DNA from: Zwartia vadi
GTDB taxonomy: Bacteria > Pseudomonadota > Gammaproteobacteria > Burkholderiales > Burkholderiaceae_B
Length of the DNA stretch: 64,000 bases
Assembly (NCBI RefSeq): GCF_030410375.1
Contig: NZ_JAUHHE010000010.1
Coordinates: 1 to 64,000, forward strand
Reading direction: 5' to 3'
The position numbers and the translations under genes were made by a program. Position 1 is the first letter of the stretch, and each line of letters starts with the position of its first letter. Of this stretch, positions 45,046 to 54,083 are shown in pieces. The notes under the pieces were generated by a model. That model was not told the origin of the DNA. It made no database searches and was given only the letters and a program-made list of their open reading frames with translations.

Positions 45046-45078
45046 CAAGGCGCAGCTCAATTAGATTGTTGCGCCTTG
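45046..45078. terminator. Stem-loop between convergent VOC and Bug genes
   Basis: CAAGGCGCA (45046-45054) and TGCGCCTTG (45070-45078) form a 9-bp stem with a 15-base loop in the 90-bp convergent gap. No long T tract follows on either strand, so it may be a weak bidirectional terminator. Confidence 0.4.
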
Positions 45079-45129
45079 CACCTGAATTAAATCGCGTACA
45101 TTAAATTTTTAAATCCATAATCTCCAGCC

Positions 45130-46134
45130 TTATTGCTGCTGTTTGAGCAAAGGAATATTGGCATCTTTCAGTACTTTCTTTGAGGTCGCCAATTCAGTAT
45201 GGACAGCTTGCGTCAGTTGTTGACTATTCATCGGCTCCGCATTTAAAAATGCAGTCTCAAACTGACGTTGCAAGGAAGGTTGCTGCAGCGATTTTTCCAG
45301 TGCAGCGCCCAGCTTTTGTAAAATTGGTTTTGGTGTGCCAGCCGGCGCCATGATGCCGTTCCAGACGTAAAAGTCGAACCCGTTCAAACCCGCCTCACTC
45401 AAGTCAGTGAGTTTGCGCTGATCCGTAATAGGCGTTTTGCGAGTCGTGGCTAAGATTTTCACTTTATTACTGTCCGCCAGCGGAAACGCGAGTGAAGGGG
45501 CAACCAACGCCATATCCAGTCGACCTGCGCTCAAATCATTGATCACTCCTGCTGCGCCTTTGTAGGGGATGGGTGTGATGTCCATTTTTCCTAAACTACT
45601 CATCCAGGCCAGCGCGATTTCATTACCAAAGCCCACACTCGCGGAGTTTATTTTTCCGGGATTGGCTTGAGCAAAGGCAAAAAGCTCTTTCGCGCTGTTG
45701 AATTTGCTATTAGCAGAGACAATCAGGACGTGTGGATAGCCCGCAACGCCACCTACTGGAGTGAAATCCTTGTCATAGTCATAGCTCACAGACTCGTAGC
45801 GAGCCGGCCCATGACAGAAAAAAGAGTTGGAGGCTAAATATAGGGTGTATCCATCAGGCTTGGCGGCCATCATTTCTCTTGCAGCGATTAATCCACCCAC
45901 GCCGGGCTTGTTAGAGATGATGACAGGCTGGCCGAGTTGCTTACTCATTTGTTCGGCAACTGCTCTGGCCGCGCTGTCAGTCGGACCGCCTGCAGAGAAA
46001 CCAACGAGAAGAGTAATGGGTCGGGTCGGGTAGTCTTGTGCATGGACCAAGTTAGAGGTTGTCATCCCGGTAAAAATAGTACCTGCGATGCCCGCCCATA
46101 GAACCATCCGAGAGAAGTTGCGTCGTGAAGTCAT
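45130..46134 (-). CDS. Bug/TctC family periplasmic solute receptor
   Basis: 334 aa. The signal peptide has MTSRRNFSRMVLWAGIAG, a twin-arginine-like start (SRRNF), and cleavage near VHAQ. Blocks: ITLLVGFSAGGPTDSAAR, VIISNKPGVGGLIA (the usual Glu-Asn is Ser-Asn), KPDGYTLYLA and IPYKGAAGVI. The envelope operon at 46180-49830 lies upstream on the same strand with 45 bases between. Export may be by Sec or Tat; most Bug proteins use Sec. Confidence 0.92.
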   Translation of the reverse strand: MTSRRNFSRMVLWAGIAGTIFTGMTTSNLVHAQDYPTRPITLLVGFSAGGPTDSAARAVAEQMSKQLGQPVIISNKPGVGGLIAAREMMAAKPDGYTLYLASNSFFCHGPARYESVSYDYDKDFTPVGGVAGYPHVLIVSANSKFNSAKELFAFAQANPGKINSASVGFGNEIALAWMSSLGKMDITPIPYKGAAGVINDLSAGRLDMALVAPSLAFPLADSNKVKILATTRKTPITDQRKLTDLSEAGLNGFDFYVWNGIMAPAGTPKPILQKLGAALEKSLQQPSLQRQFETAFLNAEPMNSQQLTQAVHTELATSKKVLKDANIPLLKQQQ

Positions 46135-46179
46135 ACATTGTCTCCTGTGTTTTTAGATAATTTAATACGGCTCCTCGGA

Positions 46180-47559
46180 TTAGTCCATTTGTTCCGGTAA
46201 TCCCCAAGCAGCTTGATATTTTTGGTATTCGGCCCGGGGTAGTAATACGTAAAGCGGACGTTTGTCAGGGTCTAGCCAAGACATGATCTGGTCAAGCTTG
46301 TGGGCATCCATTGCTGTGCAGCCAAGAGTCATCCCATTGGGCTGGCTCCAGACATGCATGAATACGCAGCTACCAAGTCCCGATTCGTTTTTAGGGTTTT
46401 GCTGAATCACCAAGCCTTTGACATATTGCTGGTCGCCTTTGTTGGTCAGATCCAGGCGCATCGGCTCGGTGCTGCCTTTGATCGCCTCAAGTCCAACTTT
46501 ACGAGTGTCGACTATGGTGTTGTAGAGGGGAGAACCTATTACATCGATGCAGTAGTTTGATGACTCCATACCCTGATAGGGCATCTTTGTCTGAGCTGTG
46601 GCAGCGTATCCAAATGCCAAACCAAAATCAAAGATTCCGGCGGGCGCTTTGCCGTCACCTTCACGCTTGAGGACACCCATGGGTTCTGGGTGTAGGCCGC
46701 GACCCCAGGCGCTGCCACTTTTACCCAGGATAACTGGAACACCATCCATTTTTTTAACCCACTTTCCACCCATACGTTCGTATGTTGAAAGAATGGCTTT
46801 CTTGGACTTCCAGTCGGGAGCTGTCGCGATGACTAATTGGAAGCTACCTAAGCGATCGACTAACCGAGCAGGATTGTTTGATAAAAAGTCGAAATACTGA
46901 TTGGGAAAGGGCTCGTTTTTAAAACTAAAGTGCCACCACTCTTTGGAGTAGGGCGTAAAACCATGTTTGACCATTACCTCGCGCAGTCGCTGTCGATTTT
47001 TAACTTGGGTTGGTGTCAGCGAGGGATGTTCGGCACCTGATTCAGGTCCAAAAAAATCAAAGACTGAACCCATATCAAGCTCACCATCAGGAGCGTTTTT
47101 TGCAAATAGCGTCAGGTCAACTGTGCTGCCACGGCTGTGCCCCGATCTGCCACTGATATAGCCTAGCGCACGAAGATCTTTTTTATCCAATGCAGGATAA
47201 AAAGTGGCTTTGGCTAATTGATCGTTCGGATCGGCCATCCACCGCATAAAATGCTCGACCGCTCTTTTAGGGCGATAGGTATCAAATATCAACAAGCCAT
47301 AACCCTGCCGATCCAGATCTTGTTGAACCTTTGCAAGTGCGAGCGTGGCAGGTCGTGTCAACACTGCCCTCGCATCCGCATAGCCATCGACCGGTGCGCC
47401 AATGAAGTTATTTTTTGAGGAGTAACGCAGGTCGATTTTGAGTGCGGGAATCCATTCGTCTAGATAAACAAATTCATCCGGCATAGTTGTCTGAGCAGCA
47501 ACCGCACTGCTGAACATCAAGCACAATCCAGTCAGTGCGCCGAACAGTTTGTTAAGCAA
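46180..47559 (-). CDS. Exported fusion of a VanX-like D,D-dipeptidase and an L,D-transpeptidase (YkuD) domain
   Basis: 459 aa. The signal peptide ends AVAAQ (about 22). Residues 30-205 are a VanX/DdpX-type metallopeptidase: FDTYRPKRAVEHF, SGHSRGSTVDLTL with zinc ligands His and Asp, and KEWWHFSF. Residues about 235-455 form a YkuD-type domain with VILGKSGSAWGRGLHP, FMHVW and catalytic Cys414 in TLGCTAMD. One protein would thus cleave D-Ala-D-Ala-type ends and make L,D bonds in peptidoglycan. It is the last gene of a three-gene unit with a membrane protein and a Sel1 protein. The fusion is uncommon. Confidence 0.82.
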   Translation of the reverse strand: MLNKLFGALTGLCLMFSSAVAAQTTMPDEFVYLDEWIPALKIDLRYSSKNNFIGAPVDGYADARAVLTRPATLALAKVQQDLDRQGYGLLIFDTYRPKRAVEHFMRWMADPNDQLAKATFYPALDKKDLRALGYISGRSGHSRGSTVDLTLFAKNAPDGELDMGSVFDFFGPESGAEHPSLTPTQVKNRQRLREVMVKHGFTPYSKEWWHFSFKNEPFPNQYFDFLSNNPARLVDRLGSFQLVIATAPDWKSKKAILSTYERMGGKWVKKMDGVPVILGKSGSAWGRGLHPEPMGVLKREGDGKAPAGIFDFGLAFGYAATAQTKMPYQGMESSNYCIDVIGSPLYNTIVDTRKVGLEAIKGSTEPMRLDLTNKGDQQYVKGLVIQQNPKNESGLGSCVFMHVWSQPNGMTLGCTAMDAHKLDQIMSWLDPDKRPLYVLLPRAEYQKYQAAWGLPEQMD

Positions 47560-47565
47560 ATGAAA

Positions 47566-48360
47566 TTATTCCTTTGAGGGTGTGAGTCTGACGCCGCGCA
47601 AATTTGTTTCTATCTTGGAAAAAATCAATAGTAACGCGAGCGACATAAAAACGCCGAACGAAATCAGCGCGCCCCACAACATTTGCACCCCTTCCATTCT
47701 TGTTGCCATGGCGCGTTCTTCTGCGGCCCTCTCTTGGCGAACGACACGGTTTTGTTCTTCGCGGTTAAATTTGGCGGCGGCCTCAACAGCGTCCGCCCAT
47801 TCTTCCACGTGCCAATTCAACGCACCACTGAAAACACCGCCTCGACCTTGCTTGTCAATACAGATTTTGATCACGCTTGGATTGGCAAGCACAGTGCTGA
47901 TGAACTTATCCTGTGACTCTGCAAAGTTTGGCCCGAATTTACGAAACCAGTTACGAAAAGAATTTCGAGGAAAATCGGAGGTCATAAATCCGTCTTGTTC
48001 GATTTTGTTTGGCACATTGCAAGCCTTTTGATATGCGTCGTAATAGCCCCATGCCTTAGCAAGATGTGCTGCTGCGAGCTCATCCATCGGATGTGCACGA
48101 GGCGCTTGTGGAGCTGGTGCGGCGGGTGTCGGGGCAGGTGGCTCATCACGCTTTTCAAGAGCCTTGATGAATGCATCGACGTCCACTTTAGGTTCTGGTG
48201 CAGTCTGCGCTGGAGCAACGGGTTCAGGTTTGGCGCTGAAGTCTACAAGCCCTTTTATCACCGTCACAATTGCAGCCAACAAAGCAAGCGTCAGAATCAA
48301 TAGCAAGACGATTTTGAATAGTTTTAGATAGGTTTCTTCAATTTTTACTAAGGCGCTCAT
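47566..48360 (-). CDS. Membrane protein of unknown function
   Basis: 264 aa. A first helix lies at about residues 14-37 and a second at 228-250, with a large loop between. The loop starts with a Pro/Ala-rich linker (45-90) and continues with GYYDAYQKACNVPN and NSFRNWFRKFGPNFAESQDKF. Near the second helix it is charged (AAKFNREEQNRVVRQE). No known domain was recognised. It lies 16 bases downstream of the Sel1 gene and 6 bases upstream of the VanX-YkuD gene, so it probably works in the same envelope process. Confidence 0.65.
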   Translation of the reverse strand: MSALVKIEETYLKLFKIVLLLILTLALLAAIVTVIKGLVDFSAKPEPVAPAQTAPEPKVDVDAFIKALEKRDEPPAPTPAAPAPQAPRAHPMDELAAAHLAKAWGYYDAYQKACNVPNKIEQDGFMTSDFPRNSFRNWFRKFGPNFAESQDKFISTVLANPSVIKICIDKQGRGGVFSGALNWHVEEWADAVEAAAKFNREEQNRVVRQERAAEERAMATRMEGVQMLWGALISFGVFMSLALLLIFSKIETNLRGVRLTPSKE

Positions 48361-48375
48361 TTTGTTTTCCTTGAG

Positions 48376-49830
48376 TTACATACTTAAGATCTGTTGATTG
48401 GTTTCGCGTTGCTTGCGTAGTTTTTCTTGCCGCTCTTTTTCGGCTTTATCAGCACGCACTTTGTTGATTGCAGCTAGGCTGCTTTTAGCCAGTGAATTTC
48501 CCTGATCAGCCGCGAGTTTGAACCATTTCAGCGCCTCGTCTTCATCGGCAGTGACGCCCAGACCAAACTGGTAGAGCTGTCCCATATTTGATTGCGCAGT
48601 GGCAAAGCCTTGGTCGGCCGATAGCTTGAACCATTTATAGGCTTGCGCATAATCACGCTCGACACCCTCGCCAATCTTGTATTGCTCACCAAGTTTATTT
48701 TGAGCAAAGCGATTACCTTGTGCTGCAGCCAGCCTGAACCACTCGATTGCCCGGTTGATGTCTTTTTCAACGCCTTGTCCCGTCATGTACAGCATACCGA
48801 GTCCGACCTGAGCATCGGCATCGCCTTTTTCAACAAGCTCTTTGTATGCCGTAGCGGCTGTTTTATAGTCTTGCCGCTTAAGAGCCTCAAGCGCTTCAGC
48901 AAGTGTGTAAGGCTCAGTGCGTGGTGGAGGCGGTGGTGGGGGAGGTGGTGGCTCTGGTGCGCGAACCGGTTCGGGTCCTACCTGCGGTGCTGCTGATGGT
49001 GGAGACGTGATAGGTGCCACAGGCGCTGCGGAAGTGGCAGGCATCTGAATCCTATCCATGGTCCACGTTACGTTTTTATCGCCTTGAAAGAAGAGTCGAC
49101 CATCGGGGCGAAGTGAAGCAATCACTCGATAAAATTTACCATCGCGATATATTTGTTTGCCGACATATTCTCCTGGTGCAACGTAGGTAAGTTCTATGAT
49201 TCGGTCGCCAGGCGCAAAGTTTGGACTGTTACTTTGGGTCGCAATACCTATGCCGTTTTTGAGCTCGTAACCATACTTCCATTGACTGCTGTACCAAACG
49301 CCATCGATCGCTGCAATTCCAGGTGGGGCACTGGCAGGTGGATTGGCGCCGCGGGCTGAAGCCGTCCTTTGTTTGAGCTGATTGAGGTTCGCGACACCTT
49401 CAGGAAAGTTCTGAGCAGCGGAAAGTGAGAAGTAGGTTTCGGCAAGAGGGAGATTGCGGGCGACGCCTTTGCCATCGCGATACAGCTCGCCCAGATTATT
49501 CAGCGCACCGGGGTGATTGAATTTAATTCCTTCGCGGTAGCTCGTAATCGCATCATCGAGTCGATTACCTTTTTCTAGCGCGCGACCAAGCTGAAACCAT
49601 AATTGACCATTTTGTGGTTCAGCGCGAACAGCCGCAATACAGGCGGCAATCGCTTGCTGAGCATTGATTCGGTCGTAAGGCACCCCAGCCGCTTTGCGAT
49701 TGGGATCGGATGGTAAAGCTGCCAGTGCATGGCAAGTGCTGACTTGAGCATATGCACTCGCCATCATGCCTAGTGAGAGCGAGTTGAATATTACTAGCGC
49801 AATAAGTAAGCGTCGGAGGACATGAGGCAT
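48376..49830 (-). CDS. Exported TPR/Sel1-repeat protein
   Basis: 484 aa. The signal peptide ends AYAQ (about 29). An N-terminal TPR/Sel1 part (about 45-160) includes NGQLWFQLGRALEKGNRLDD and NLGELYRDGKGVARNLPLAE. A middle domain of about 110 residues (AAIDGVWYSSQWKYGYEL) follows, then a Pro-rich linker with ten consecutive prolines. The C-terminal half has Sel1 repeats such as GLGMLYMTGQGVEKDINRAIEWF and KLGEQYKIGEGVERDYAQAYKWF. Sel1 proteins are scaffolds. It heads the operon with the membrane protein and the VanX-YkuD fusion. Confidence 0.85.
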   Translation of the reverse strand: MPHVLRRLLIALVIFNSLSLGMMASAYAQVSTCHALAALPSDPNRKAAGVPYDRINAQQAIAACIAAVRAEPQNGQLWFQLGRALEKGNRLDDAITSYREGIKFNHPGALNNLGELYRDGKGVARNLPLAETYFSLSAAQNFPEGVANLNQLKQRTASARGANPPASAPPGIAAIDGVWYSSQWKYGYELKNGIGIATQSNSPNFAPGDRIIELTYVAPGEYVGKQIYRDGKFYRVIASLRPDGRLFFQGDKNVTWTMDRIQMPATSAAPVAPITSPPSAAPQVGPEPVRAPEPPPPPPPPPPRTEPYTLAEALEALKRQDYKTAATAYKELVEKGDADAQVGLGMLYMTGQGVEKDINRAIEWFRLAAAQGNRFAQNKLGEQYKIGEGVERDYAQAYKWFKLSADQGFATAQSNMGQLYQFGLGVTADEDEALKWFKLAADQGNSLAKSSLAAINKVRADKAEKERQEKLRKQRETNQQILSM

Positions 49831-49908
49831 TTTGACTCCTGATTTTATCTATATGCCAATTTTGAGATGATAATCTAATTGACATATAAATAAATCTGAG
49901 TCCTTGCG

Positions 49909-49938
49909 CTTGCCCAGCAAAAATAACGACTGGGCAAG
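49909..49938. terminator. Stem-loop between the Bug and Sel1 genes
   Basis: CTTGCCCAG (49909-49917) and CTGGGCAAG (49930-49938) make a 9-bp stem with a 12-base loop. A short T run follows on the plus strand, but both flanking genes are on the minus strand, where it lacks T residues. It lies 16 bases after the Bug stop codon region, so it may still stop or stabilise that message. Confidence 0.4.
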
Positions 49939-49953
49939 TTTTCCTCTTAAAAC

Positions 49954-50934
49954 TTAATCAACCTTCATATTTGAAGATTTAACGATCCCGGCGTATTTGG
50001 CTACCTCTTCACGCAAGTGTTTACCAAACGCATCGGGTGTTCCACCGATAATTTCAATGCCGCGTTCGGCTAGATTGCGCTTGACGGCTGGATCTTGGAG
50101 CGCCTTGTTCAAGGAGGCATTCATTTTATCGATCGCGATTTTAGGCGTTGAGACTGGAGCGATGATTCCATACCAGGAGTCAGTCTCGAAGGTCGGTAAT
50201 CCTTGCTCGGCGATCGTGGGGATTTCGGGTGCGAGGGGCGCACGCGTTAAATAAGTTGTGCCAAGCGCCTTGATTTTCCCGCTACGGATGTGGGGCATGA
50301 AATCAGGCAGGTTTCCAAACATCAAATCAATATTGCCAGCAAGCAGGTCTGTTAACGCAGGTCCTTGCGCCTTGTATGGGACATGAACCATATCGATGCC
50401 TGCCATGGATTTGAGCATTTCACCGGCGAAATGCGGTGTGGTGCCATTGCCAAAGGAGCCATAGGAAAGTTTTCCTGGATTTTTCTTTGCGTAAGCGATC
50501 AGTTCCTGGAGATTATTGATACCGAGGCTTGGTTTGATTGCCAGTACGTTAGCTGTTCTGGCGAGCAAAATGACCGGTGCCAGGTCATCGAGGGTTTTGT
50601 AAGGGAGTGCTTTGACAAGTGTCTGATTAACCGTAAAGCTGTTTGCGACACCACCAAAGGTGTGTCGATCGGTCGCTTTCGCCACGGCGTCAACACCAAT
50701 CACCGTTCCTGCACCGGGCTTGTTTTCAATAATGACGGGTGTGGCCAAGTCTCGATTGACCTCTGTGCCGAGTAAGCGTACGACCGCATCGAGCGTACTG
50801 GCTCCGCCGGGGAAAGGCACGATAATCCTAATCGGTTGAGTTGGCCAGTTTTGCGCCGGGGCGTTCTGAGATTGGACGGGTGCTAAACATGCTGCAAATA
50901 AAGCGAGCGAGGCGATAAAAAATCTGTTCGTCAT
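49954..50934 (-). CDS. Bug/TctC family periplasmic solute receptor
   Basis: 326 aa. The signal peptide ends near VQSQ (about 23). Blocks: IRIIVPFPGGASTLDAVVR, VIIENKPGAGTVIG, HVPYKAQGPALTDLL and APVSTPKIAIDKM. It is divergent from the Bug gene at 51076 across 141 bases with no regulator gene between, so the two receptors may share control. No permease genes are nearby. Confidence 0.93.
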   Translation of the reverse strand: MTNRFFIASLALFAACLAPVQSQNAPAQNWPTQPIRIIVPFPGGASTLDAVVRLLGTEVNRDLATPVIIENKPGAGTVIGVDAVAKATDRHTFGGVANSFTVNQTLVKALPYKTLDDLAPVILLARTANVLAIKPSLGINNLQELIAYAKKNPGKLSYGSFGNGTTPHFAGEMLKSMAGIDMVHVPYKAQGPALTDLLAGNIDLMFGNLPDFMPHIRSGKIKALGTTYLTRAPLAPEIPTIAEQGLPTFETDSWYGIIAPVSTPKIAIDKMNASLNKALQDPAVKRNLAERGIEIIGGTPDAFGKHLREEVAKYAGIVKSSNMKVD

Positions 50935-50961
50935 TGCATTTCCACCGTATAAAAGAACTTG

Positions 50962-50993
50962 TTATTTGGGTCGAACATCACAAAACCAAATAA
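50962..50993. promoter_or_regulatory. Inverted repeat between divergent Bug genes
   Basis: TTATTTGG (50962-50969) and CCAAATAA (50986-50993) are exact 8-base arms with a 16-base spacer, 28 bases upstream of the minus-strand Bug start. It is a candidate operator for divergent control; the regulator is not local. Confidence 0.35.
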
Positions 50994-51075
50994 ATGTAAC
51001 AGCTAAGTCAGACTAATTGCTAGTATGAAGGCGTCGCTCGGAGAAGCGATTTTGAAATTTTAAAAAGGGTGAGAC

Positions 51076-52092
51076 ATGAGACACATTGATATGTATTTGA
51101 AGCAAATGGGTAGAAGTTTTGTCAAGATGACTTCTATCGCTTTTCTTGGAGCTGTTCTTTTATCAAGTCCTGATGCGACACAGGCTGCTGAGGTATTTCC
51201 TAATAAGCCAATCAAATTCGTTGTGCCTTATGCCGCGGGTGGTGCCACGGATACGACTGCACGGCTGATTTCAAAAGAGCTCACGTCCATATTAGGGCAG
51301 CCTGTTATCGTAGAAAATAAGGCAGGTGCCGGTGGAAATATTGGTACGGATTCAGTTGCCAAGTCGGCTCCAGATGGCTACACGATGCTCTTGGCATACA
51401 CCGGCCCGATGGCCATTAATCCATCCCTATACGACTCACTTCCCTTTAAGCCCAAACAGGATTTCGCACCTGTCACGCTACTTGCTCAAGCACCTCAAAT
51501 TCTAGGAGTGCACCCCTCCGTGCCTGTGACAACAGTTGAGGAGTTGATCACTTACGCAAAAGCCAATCCCGATAAATTATTTTTCGGTTCATCGGGAAAT
51601 GGTGGCGCGGATCACCTTGCTGGCGAGCTTTTTAAAATGCGGACGGGTACAAAAATTACCCACGTCCCATACAAAGGTGGGGCGCCTGCGCTCGCAGACT
51701 TGGTCGCTGGACGCACCCAGATGCAGTTCATGACGATTCCTGCGAGTATTGGGCACATTCAGTCAGGACGCATTCGACCGTTAGCTATTCTCAGCAAAGA
51801 ACGCTATCCGCTTTTTCCTGATGTACCAACCATCTCGCAAGCAGGTGTAAAAGATTACGACATCAATAATTGGTATGGTGTTGTCGTAGCTGCCGGAACA
51901 CCTCCTGACATTGTTAATAAACTCAATGGTGCTTTGATTAAGGCTCTTAATTCCGAAGAAGTTCAGACGCGCTTCAAAGGTCTCGGATTGGTGCCTGTTT
52001 CAAACAGTCCAGAACAATTCAAAATTTTTATCGATAAAGAATCAGATCGTTGGGCGGAAATCATTCGCGTGTCAGGCGCAACATTGAAATAG
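51076..52092 (+). CDS. Bug/TctC family periplasmic solute receptor
   Basis: 338 aa, ATG at 51076 after AAAGGGTGAG. A somewhat long signal region ends near TQAAE (about 37). Blocks: IKFVVPYAAGGATDTTAR, VIVENKAGAGGNIG, APDGYTMLLA and VPYKGGAPALADL, finishing RWAEIIRVSGATLK. It is followed by another Bug gene after 137 bases that hold a strong hairpin, so the two may be differentially expressed parts of one unit. Confidence 0.93.
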   Translation: MRHIDMYLKQMGRSFVKMTSIAFLGAVLLSSPDATQAAEVFPNKPIKFVVPYAAGGATDTTARLISKELTSILGQPVIVENKAGAGGNIGTDSVAKSAPDGYTMLLAYTGPMAINPSLYDSLPFKPKQDFAPVTLLAQAPQILGVHPSVPVTTVEELITYAKANPDKLFFGSSGNGGADHLAGELFKMRTGTKITHVPYKGGAPALADLVAGRTQMQFMTIPASIGHIQSGRIRPLAILSKERYPLFPDVPTISQAGVKDYDINNWYGVVVAAGTPPDIVNKLNGALIKALNSEEVQTRFKGLGLVPVSNSPEQFKIFIDKESDRWAEIIRVSGATLK

Positions 52093-52160
52093 TCTGGATG
52101 TATACGGACTATTCTAAGACTTGACATCTCCTGATCGCTGACCTACTGTGGAACGCAGAC

Positions 52161-52201
52161 ACTTGCACTGAAAAAAACTTACTGTTTCAGTCAGTGCAAG
52201 T
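52161..52201 (+). promoter_or_regulatory. 11-bp hairpin between two tandem Bug genes
   Basis: ACTTGCACTGA (52161-52171) and TCAGTGCAAGT (52191-52201) are perfect inverted arms with a 19-base loop; an inner pairing ACTGAAA/TTTCAGT is an alternative. It is 28 bases before the start at 52230 and has no T tract directly after it. It could be a processing or attenuating stem in the leader of the second gene, or an imperfect terminator of the first. Confidence 0.55.
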
Positions 52202-52229
52202 GAGACTATAAAAAAATACGGAGAAGACA

Positions 52230-53210
52230 ATGAAAGTGATGAATCGATTGATTCAATCGGCTATGGTGGTGGCGCTTTCTTTATCAGCATTGCCACTCGT
52301 TGCTTCAGCACAAAAATTTCCCGATAAGCCAATCAAAATTCTCGTACCGTTTCCTCCCGGAGGTGGTACAGATTTTGTATCGCGTATTGTGGGTACGAAA
52401 TTGGCCGAGCTAACGGGCTGGCAAGTGATTGTTGAAAACAAGCCCGGCGCAGGGGGAAATCTGGCGATTGAATTCGCATCCAAAGCTCCTGCAGACGGCT
52501 ACACACTCGTAATGGGCCAGACTGACAACATGATGCTGGGACCTTGGCTCTATAACAACCTGACATATGACAGCGTCAAGAGTTTCGCGCCCGTTATCCA
52601 GGTCTCCGTGACACCTGCGGGTATTGGGACCTCACCTTCATCCGGAATCAAAACACCTCAGGACCTTGTGACCAAGGGTAAATCCAAAGAGGGCTTGCGA
52701 TGGGGAACGGCAGGACTGGGTACCCTTGGACACATCATTGGCGAAGATTTTAAAAAGCGGGCTGATATTAACCTTTTACAAGTGCCCTACAAAGGCGCGG
52801 GTCCGGCCATTATTGATGTAATGGGGGGTCAAGTTGATATTTACATCGGCACGCTTGCGTCACTTGCACCACACGCCAAAAGTGGCAAGCTAGTCGCTGT
52901 CGCAGTGTCTTCCGCCAAGCGATCATCGGAGTTTCCTGATGTTAAAACTCTCGATGAGACTGTAGCGAAAGGTATGGACTTCAGTATCTGGACGGGTCTG
53001 TTTGCTCCAGCAGGTACACCTCCCGCCACGATTGCGATTTTGAACAAAGAGCTTAATCGAGTGCTGGCGTCACCTGATGTCATCGCAAGGATGAAGGCTG
53101 GTGGTGTCGACCCTGGCGGTGGCACGTCAGCCCAGTTCGCTGCTTTTGTCACAAAAGACTATGCGAATTGGGGACGTATTATCAAAGAGTCAGGTATCAA
53201 GCTTAATTAA
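52230..53210 (+). CDS. Bug/TctC family periplasmic solute receptor
   Basis: 326 aa, ATG at 52230 with GGAGAAG about 7 bases upstream. The signal peptide ends VASAQ (about 27). Blocks: IKILVPFPPGGGTDFVSR, VIVENKPGAGGNLA, VPYKGAGPAIIDV and NWGRIIKESGIKLN. An SGNH-hydrolase gene follows after 38 bases, then an AEC transporter after 34, so the receptor, an exported esterase and a permease may form one unit. Confidence 0.93.
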   Translation: MKVMNRLIQSAMVVALSLSALPLVASAQKFPDKPIKILVPFPPGGGTDFVSRIVGTKLAELTGWQVIVENKPGAGGNLAIEFASKAPADGYTLVMGQTDNMMLGPWLYNNLTYDSVKSFAPVIQVSVTPAGIGTSPSSGIKTPQDLVTKGKSKEGLRWGTAGLGTLGHIIGEDFKKRADINLLQVPYKGAGPAIIDVMGGQVDIYIGTLASLAPHAKSGKLVAVAVSSAKRSSEFPDVKTLDETVAKGMDFSIWTGLFAPAGTPPATIAILNKELNRVLASPDVIARMKAGGVDPGGGTSAQFAAFVTKDYANWGRIIKESGIKLN

Positions 53211-53248
53211 GAAAATCGTGTCCTCGGCCAGACATTGACAGGTAAAAA

Positions 53249-54049
53249 ATGAAATCAAATATTCATTCCATCAGCAAGTGTCTGGCCGTTTTATATGCTT
53301 TCACATTTGCTTCAGCCGTTTGGGCATTAGAGCCGACAGTCAAAACTCCTCAGGTGGATACGCCGAAGCGCGTACTCTTAATCGGCAACAGTTACCTGTA
53401 TTACGGAGATAGTTTGCACAACGTTTTACGTAATCTCGTTGTGGCGGACAATCCTGAAATTTCGAAGTCATTGCAATACAAGTCAGCAACGATTGGTGGT
53501 GCAAGTCTCGATCATCACAACATTGATTGGTTAACCAAGCCCGGGCAGATTGGTGTCCAGGAGCCTTTCGAGTTGGTCGTTTTGCAAGGGCACAGCGCTG
53601 CGGCAATTCAACCTAAACAAGGTGAAACTCATATCAAGGCGGCAACGCAAGCGGCTGCCTTGATTGCCGAGCGGGGCGGGAAAGTAGCGCTGTATATGCC
53701 GCATTCCTACGTCCCTCCCCACAAGCAAGCTGCGCCTGAAAACGTTCAAAAGAATCGTGATTTTTACGTCAAGCTCGGCAATGATTTGAATGCGCTCGTC
53801 ATACCCGTTGGATTGGCATTCGATTTAGCCTATCAACGCGATCCAACTCTCAAGCTGCACAAAGCTTACGACGGAAGCCATCCTTCTAGAGAAGGAACCT
53901 ATTTAGCTGCTGCCACTGTTTACGCAGCCTTGTATGGTAAATCTCCCGTGGGTAATACCTTTGATGCGTTTGGAGAGGTCGACCCCAAAACAAGACTGCA
54001 GCTGCAGCAAGTCGCTTGGGATACGGTCAAACAGTTTTATGGACGTTGA
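53249..54049 (+). CDS. Exported SGNH-type hydrolase
   Basis: 266 aa. The signal peptide ends AVWA (about 26). Block I VLLIGNSYLYYGDSLHNVL uses the G-N-S-Y variant with the nucleophile serine, and block V YDGSHPSREGTYLAA supplies Asp and His. LVVLQGHSAA fits the oxyanion region. SGNH enzymes are esterases or acyl hydrolases; this variant resembles DUF4886-type sequences. It lies between a Bug gene and an AEC transporter gene. Confidence 0.78.
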   Translation: MKSNIHSISKCLAVLYAFTFASAVWALEPTVKTPQVDTPKRVLLIGNSYLYYGDSLHNVLRNLVVADNPEISKSLQYKSATIGGASLDHHNIDWLTKPGQIGVQEPFELVVLQGHSAAAIQPKQGETHIKAATQAAALIAERGGKVALYMPHSYVPPHKQAAPENVQKNRDFYVKLGNDLNALVIPVGLAFDLAYQRDPTLKLHKAYDGSHPSREGTYLAAATVYAALYGKSPVGNTFDAFGEVDPKTRLQLQQVAWDTVKQFYGR

Positions 54050-54083
54050 CCCATTTTTTATAAAAATGTGAGATAGGAATTAA

